Origin: Phycisphaerales bacterium UBA7812
Lineage (GTDB): Bacteria; Planctomycetota; Phycisphaerae; Phycisphaerales; UBA1924
Direction: 5' to 3'
Assembly (NCBI GenBank): GCA_002480345.1
Contig: DLBY01000093.1
Span: 1 to 8,054, forward strand
DNA length: 8,054 bases
The notes beneath the pieces were generated by a model. The model ran no database searches. It saw nothing but the letters and a program-made list of their open reading frames with translations, and was not told the origin of the DNA. Positions within the stretch are counted from its first letter, which is position 1; each line of letters begins with the position of its first letter. A program made the translations under genes and the position numbers. Shown here piece by piece: positions 6,044 to 8,054 of this stretch.

Positions 6044-7585
6044 TCAGTCGGCGGGGCTGATCTCCCCCAGGTCGATCGTCGCGCCGTTCGGCTGGTAATA
6101 GTCGACGCCCAACCGATCGTCCCGCAGGCTGGTGAACACCACGCAGGAGCGCCCGCTCAGGGCCGCGTAGCGGAGGTCGCCCGATGAGGGGCCCGCGTAC
6201 TGGTAGTTCTTCGCCCGCTGCACCTGGAGGTGATAGTGCGCCAGTGCCCGGTCGGAATACTCGATCATGTCCTGGCTCGCGATGAACCGCTCATCGCTCA
6301 CCCGGTCCCGCGGGCGCGGGGGGAACAGCACCGCGCGGACCTCGCCAGCGCGCCCGGCCGCGTCGCTCACCGCCTCGACCACCCCGCCGTATTCGGTCTT
6401 GCGATCGTCGCGGTCGAGTTCCGCCTGCTGCAGCATCACGCGCGCGAACTCGGGGGTGCTCACCGCCCCGTCGATCACGAGGATCGAGAGCAGGTCACCC
6501 CACACCAGGTCGTCCGCCCAGTCGCGCGGGCGCTCGGGGCTCCGTCCCCGCGAGCCGTCGAGTTCCGCCGTCCGCCGGTTCCGCGGGCGCCCGTCCAGGC
6601 GGCTCTCGAGCGTCGCGAAAAGGTCCGCCTTCGATGCGCGCAGCAGGGATGGATCGGTGTCGCCCGCGATCCGGATGGGCTCGAGGTGGCGCAGTGCCAG
6701 ACCCTCGGTCTGTTCGCGCGACAGGTTGTCGATGATCTCCGAGACGCGGTGCCACCACCGTCGCGCCTCGGGCTCGTCGGTCTCGCGCAGGCGTGAGAGC
6801 CAAGCGAGTTCCATCGCGGTCGATGGCATGACGCGCAGCTCACCCGCCGCGGCACGAAGATCACCCAGGATCGCGCTCGCGGGACCGGTCGCGACGACGG
6901 AGCGATCCATTACCAGCCGACGCCGAACGGATCCATCCGGGTCGAGTCGGCTCAGCACCGCCCACGCGTCGGTGCGAACCCGGTCGTCGAAGATCGCGGG
7001 CGACCCGCTCGCCGCGTCGCCCGGACGCCCGAGAAAGATGTCGAACACGAGCCGATCGAGCGGCTTGCCCGGATACAGCCTCTGGAGGGCGAGCGCCTCG
7101 ATCCGTTCTTCATCCTCGACCCCCGGGACGGGATCCGCGAGTTTGCGCACGAGCGAGGGCGCCGCATCGGTCCAGCCGTACCGCGCCGAAGCAAGCGCCA
7201 TGAGTCCGACCAGCGATCGGTCGGGCTCGGTGGGCAGACGGAGCACGACGAACGACTCGGAATCCGCGAGCCCCTCCGGGGTTTCGTCGTTGAGCAAGTG
7301 CTCGGCGAGTTTGAGCCGCAGGGGACGCGGAGTCGCGTCCGACCAGACGAGCGACTTGAAGATCTCGCGGGCCTTGGCTCGGTCCTCGGGGGTGCCCTGC
7401 ACGCCCGCCCACGCGAGATCCGCGGCCTCGAGCCTCTGAGACAGCCGAAGCTCGGGGTTCCGCGTGTCGAGCATGGGCGTCGCGGTCGTTCTCGGGGCGG
7501 AGCACCCCGCGAGCGGGCCTGCCAGAACAGCCGTGAGCACGAGCAGCGAGCGGGCGGAGAGCGCGCAGAGTCGATGTCGGATCAT
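6044..7585 (-). CDS. Lipoprotein with candidate C-terminal JAMM/MPN+ metallopeptidase-like domain
   Basis: A predicted 513-residue exported lipoprotein. I do not recognise the full-length family. The signal peptide (residues 1-27) has an Arg-rich n-region, a Leu/Val core and a perfect LAGC lipobox with Cys28. Residues 45-390 are mostly helical, with short repeated helix pairs that might be HEAT-like, but no clear repeat unit is seen. The C-terminal part (about 390-510) shows the elements of a JAMM zinc site in order: Glu398 in TEYGG, His450 and His452 in HYH, and PSSGD at 466-470 with Asp470, followed by two predicted strands (CVVFTSL, VDYYQP). The HxH-to-Asp spacing is 17 residues instead of the usual 10. 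The ATG at 7585 has no Shine-Dalgarno sequence but has a -10-like box six bases upstream. The gene is divergent from the NifU gene and heads the minus-strand series with the M48 gene. The lipoprotein call is firm; the JAMM call is inference. Confidence 0.82.
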   Translation of the reverse strand: MIRHRLCALSARSLLVLTAVLAGPLAGCSAPRTTATPMLDTRNPELRLSQRLEAADLAWAGVQGTPEDRAKAREIFKSLVWSDATPRPLRLKLAEHLLNDETPEGLADSESFVVLRLPTEPDRSLVGLMALASARYGWTDAAPSLVRKLADPVPGVEDEERIEALALQRLYPGKPLDRLVFDIFLGRPGDAASGSPAIFDDRVRTDAWAVLSRLDPDGSVRRRLVMDRSVVATGPASAILGDLRAAAGELRVMPSTAMELAWLSRLRETDEPEARRWWHRVSEIIDNLSREQTEGLALRHLEPIRIAGDTDPSLLRASKADLFATLESRLDGRPRNRRTAELDGSRGRSPERPRDWADDLVWGDLLSILVIDGAVSTPEFARVMLQQAELDRDDRKTEYGGVVEAVSDAAGRAGEVRAVLFPPRPRDRVSDERFIASQDMIEYSDRALAHYHLQVQRAKNYQYAGPSSGDLRYAALSGRSCVVFTSLRDDRLGVDYYQPNGATIDLGEISPAD

Positions 7586-7591
7586 GAGAGG

Positions 7592-7599
7592 ACTGTATC
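7592..7599 (-). promoter_or_regulatory. Candidate -10 element for a leaderless lipoprotein mRNA
   Basis: The minus strand reads GATACAGT. Its TACAGT part ends six bases before the ATG at 7585, so transcription would start at or next to the start codon. No Shine-Dalgarno sequence is present (the bases between are CCTCTC). The same octamer precedes the aminotransferase gene. No clear -35 is visible. Confidence 0.4.
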
Positions 7600-7640
7600 A
7601 CGAGCGCGGCGCGAACCCCGCGCGGGACCGGAAACCGCCC

Positions 7641-7646
7641 TACGAT
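7641..7646 (+). promoter_or_regulatory. Candidate -10 element for a leaderless NifU-type mRNA
   Basis: The plus strand reads TACGAT, followed by six bases (CACGCC) and the GTG at 7653. No Shine-Dalgarno sequence lies between. The arrangement mirrors the one on the opposite strand at 7592-7597. No clear -35 is seen, so confidence is limited. Confidence 0.38.
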
Positions 7647-7652
7647 CACGCC

Positions 7653-7907
7653 GTGACCGGTTCCGAAACCACCGATTCCGTGTTCCTCCGCGTCGGCGCG
7701 GTGCTCCAGCAGATCCGCCCCGCGGTGCAGGCGGACGGCGGCGATGTTGAACTCGTTGAAGTCACCGATGAAGGCTTGGTCCGCGTGCGATTCCACGGGG
7801 CGTGCGTGGGGTGCCCCTCCGCGACCATGACCCTGAAGACCGGGATCGAGCACAGCCTCCGCGAACGCGTCCCAGAAGTGACGGGCGTCGAAGCCGTCGA
7901 AGACTGA
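7653..7907 (+). CDS. NifU-type iron-sulfur cluster scaffold/carrier protein (NifU C-terminal domain only)
   Basis: An 84-residue cytoplasmic protein made of little more than the NifU C-terminal (Nfu) domain. These proteins hold a 4Fe-4S cluster, usually at a dimer interface, and pass it to target apoproteins. The hallmarks are present: IRPAVQADGGDVELVEV at residues 21-37 and the cluster-binding C51-V-G-C54 followed by PSATMTLKTGIE. Length fits stand-alone Nfu proteins. The GTG at 7653 is chosen because it directly precedes the domain. The frame stays open upstream to 7464, but those codons run antisense through the lipoprotein start and resemble nothing. No ribosome site is visible; a TACGAT box six bases before the GTG suggests a leaderless transcript. 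The gene is divergent from the lipoprotein gene (67 bases between starts), and a tRNA gene follows 72 bases later. No other iron-sulfur assembly gene is in the window. Confidence 0.92.
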   Translation: MTGSETTDSVFLRVGAVLQQIRPAVQADGGDVELVEVTDEGLVRVRFHGACVGCPSATMTLKTGIEHSLRERVPEVTGVEAVED

Positions 7908-7959
7908 TCAGGCCCGATCCCCCTGAGCAAACCCCATCCCAGCGTGCGGCAATCGCGGC

Positions 7960-7965
7960 TAGGCT
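7960..7965 (+). promoter_or_regulatory. Possible -10 element for the tRNA gene
   Basis: TAGGCT lies 14 bases before the mature tRNA 5' end, a suitable distance for a -10 box with a short leader. No convincing -35 is visible, and read-through from the NifU gene is an alternative. Confidence 0.25.
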
Positions 7966-7979
7966 GGCGTGACTGAACA

Positions 7980-8052
7980 GGCCCTGTAGCTCAGCGGTTA
8001 GAGCAGGCGACTCATAATCGCTCGGTCCCCGGTTCGAATCCGGGCGGGGCCA
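7980..8052 (+). tRNA. tRNA with CAU anticodon, probably tRNA-Ile2 (lysidine-modified)
   Basis: A complete 73-nucleotide cloverleaf. The acceptor stem is GGCCCTG with CGGGGCC (one U-G pair); the D arm is GCTC/GAGC; the anticodon stem is GGCGA/TCGCT around CTCATAA (anticodon CAU at 8013-8015); the T arm is CCCGG/CCGGG with loop TTCGAAT; the discriminator is A. It is not an initiator: G1-C72 is paired and the anticodon stem lacks three G-C pairs at its base. The acceptor start, D arm and anticodon arm are near-identical to E. coli tRNA-Ile2, as I remember that sequence, including C4-G69 and C5-G68, which TilS uses to recognise it. The window ends with TT after the discriminator, so CCA is not encoded. 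Elongator tRNA-Met is the alternative. Confidence 0.95.
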
Positions 8053-8054
8053 TT

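Noticed and set aside
3958..6098. Long plus-strand open frames opposite the M20 and M48 genes
   Set aside because: They are frame shadows in GC-rich DNA: S/R/P/A-rich or R/H/E-rich products with no domain, opposite genes with complete active-site motifs.
7464..7652. N-terminal extension of the NifU-type gene
   Set aside because: The codons before 7653 overlap the start of the divergent lipoprotein gene on the opposite strand and do not resemble a NifU N-terminal domain.
7908..7926. Possible terminator hairpin after the NifU-type gene (TCAGG and CCTGA)
   Set aside because: The stem has only five pairs with a nine-base loop and no T-run follows, so it is not a convincing intrinsic terminator.

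Overview
The window is GC-rich bacterial DNA. It most resembles the Planctomycetota, probably a Phycisphaerae-type lineage. I infer this from the lipoproteins packed with DxDxDG calcium-binding loops (the last one dockerin-like), the GTG starts and the general gene content. No taxonomic marker gene is present, so the assignment is tentative.

Layout. Six genes lie on the minus strand and read from about 7585 down to 1. In transcription order they are: a large lipoprotein of unknown role whose C-terminal part carries what looks like a complete JAMM/MPN+ metallopeptidase signature (6044-7585); a polytopic membrane M48 zinc peptidase (4482-5960); an M20 peptidase of the carboxypeptidase G2 type (3237-4448); two tandem, paralogous EF-hand lipoproteins joined by a 4-base GTGA stop/start overlap (1779-3104 and 526-1782); and the first 145 codons of a class III PLP aminotransferase that runs off the left edge (1-437). 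On the plus strand, a divergent short NifU-type iron-sulfur scaffold gene (7653-7907) is followed by a CAU-anticodon tRNA (7980-8052). That tRNA looks like the lysidine-modified tRNA-Ile2 rather than tRNA-Met.

How the genes may work together. The two EF-hand genes are almost certainly co-transcribed and translationally coupled; both products should be lipid-anchored outside the cytoplasmic membrane. The JAMM-like lipoprotein, M48 and M20 genes are in line with short gaps (83 and 33 bases) and could be one transcript. A common role in protein or peptide turnover across envelope and cytoplasm is only inference. NifU and the tRNA are housekeeping genes.

The most interesting points are the candidate JAMM domain in an exported lipoprotein, the EF-hand paralogue pair (one extremely methionine-rich, the other with a decayed EF-hand loop), and the divergent 7583-7655 region. 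In that region both genes lack a Shine-Dalgarno sequence and have a TAnnnT box exactly six bases before the start codon, which suggests leaderless mRNAs. No CRISPR array, insertion sequence, phage gene or convincing intrinsic terminator was seen. No gene-free stretch exceeds about 135 bases.
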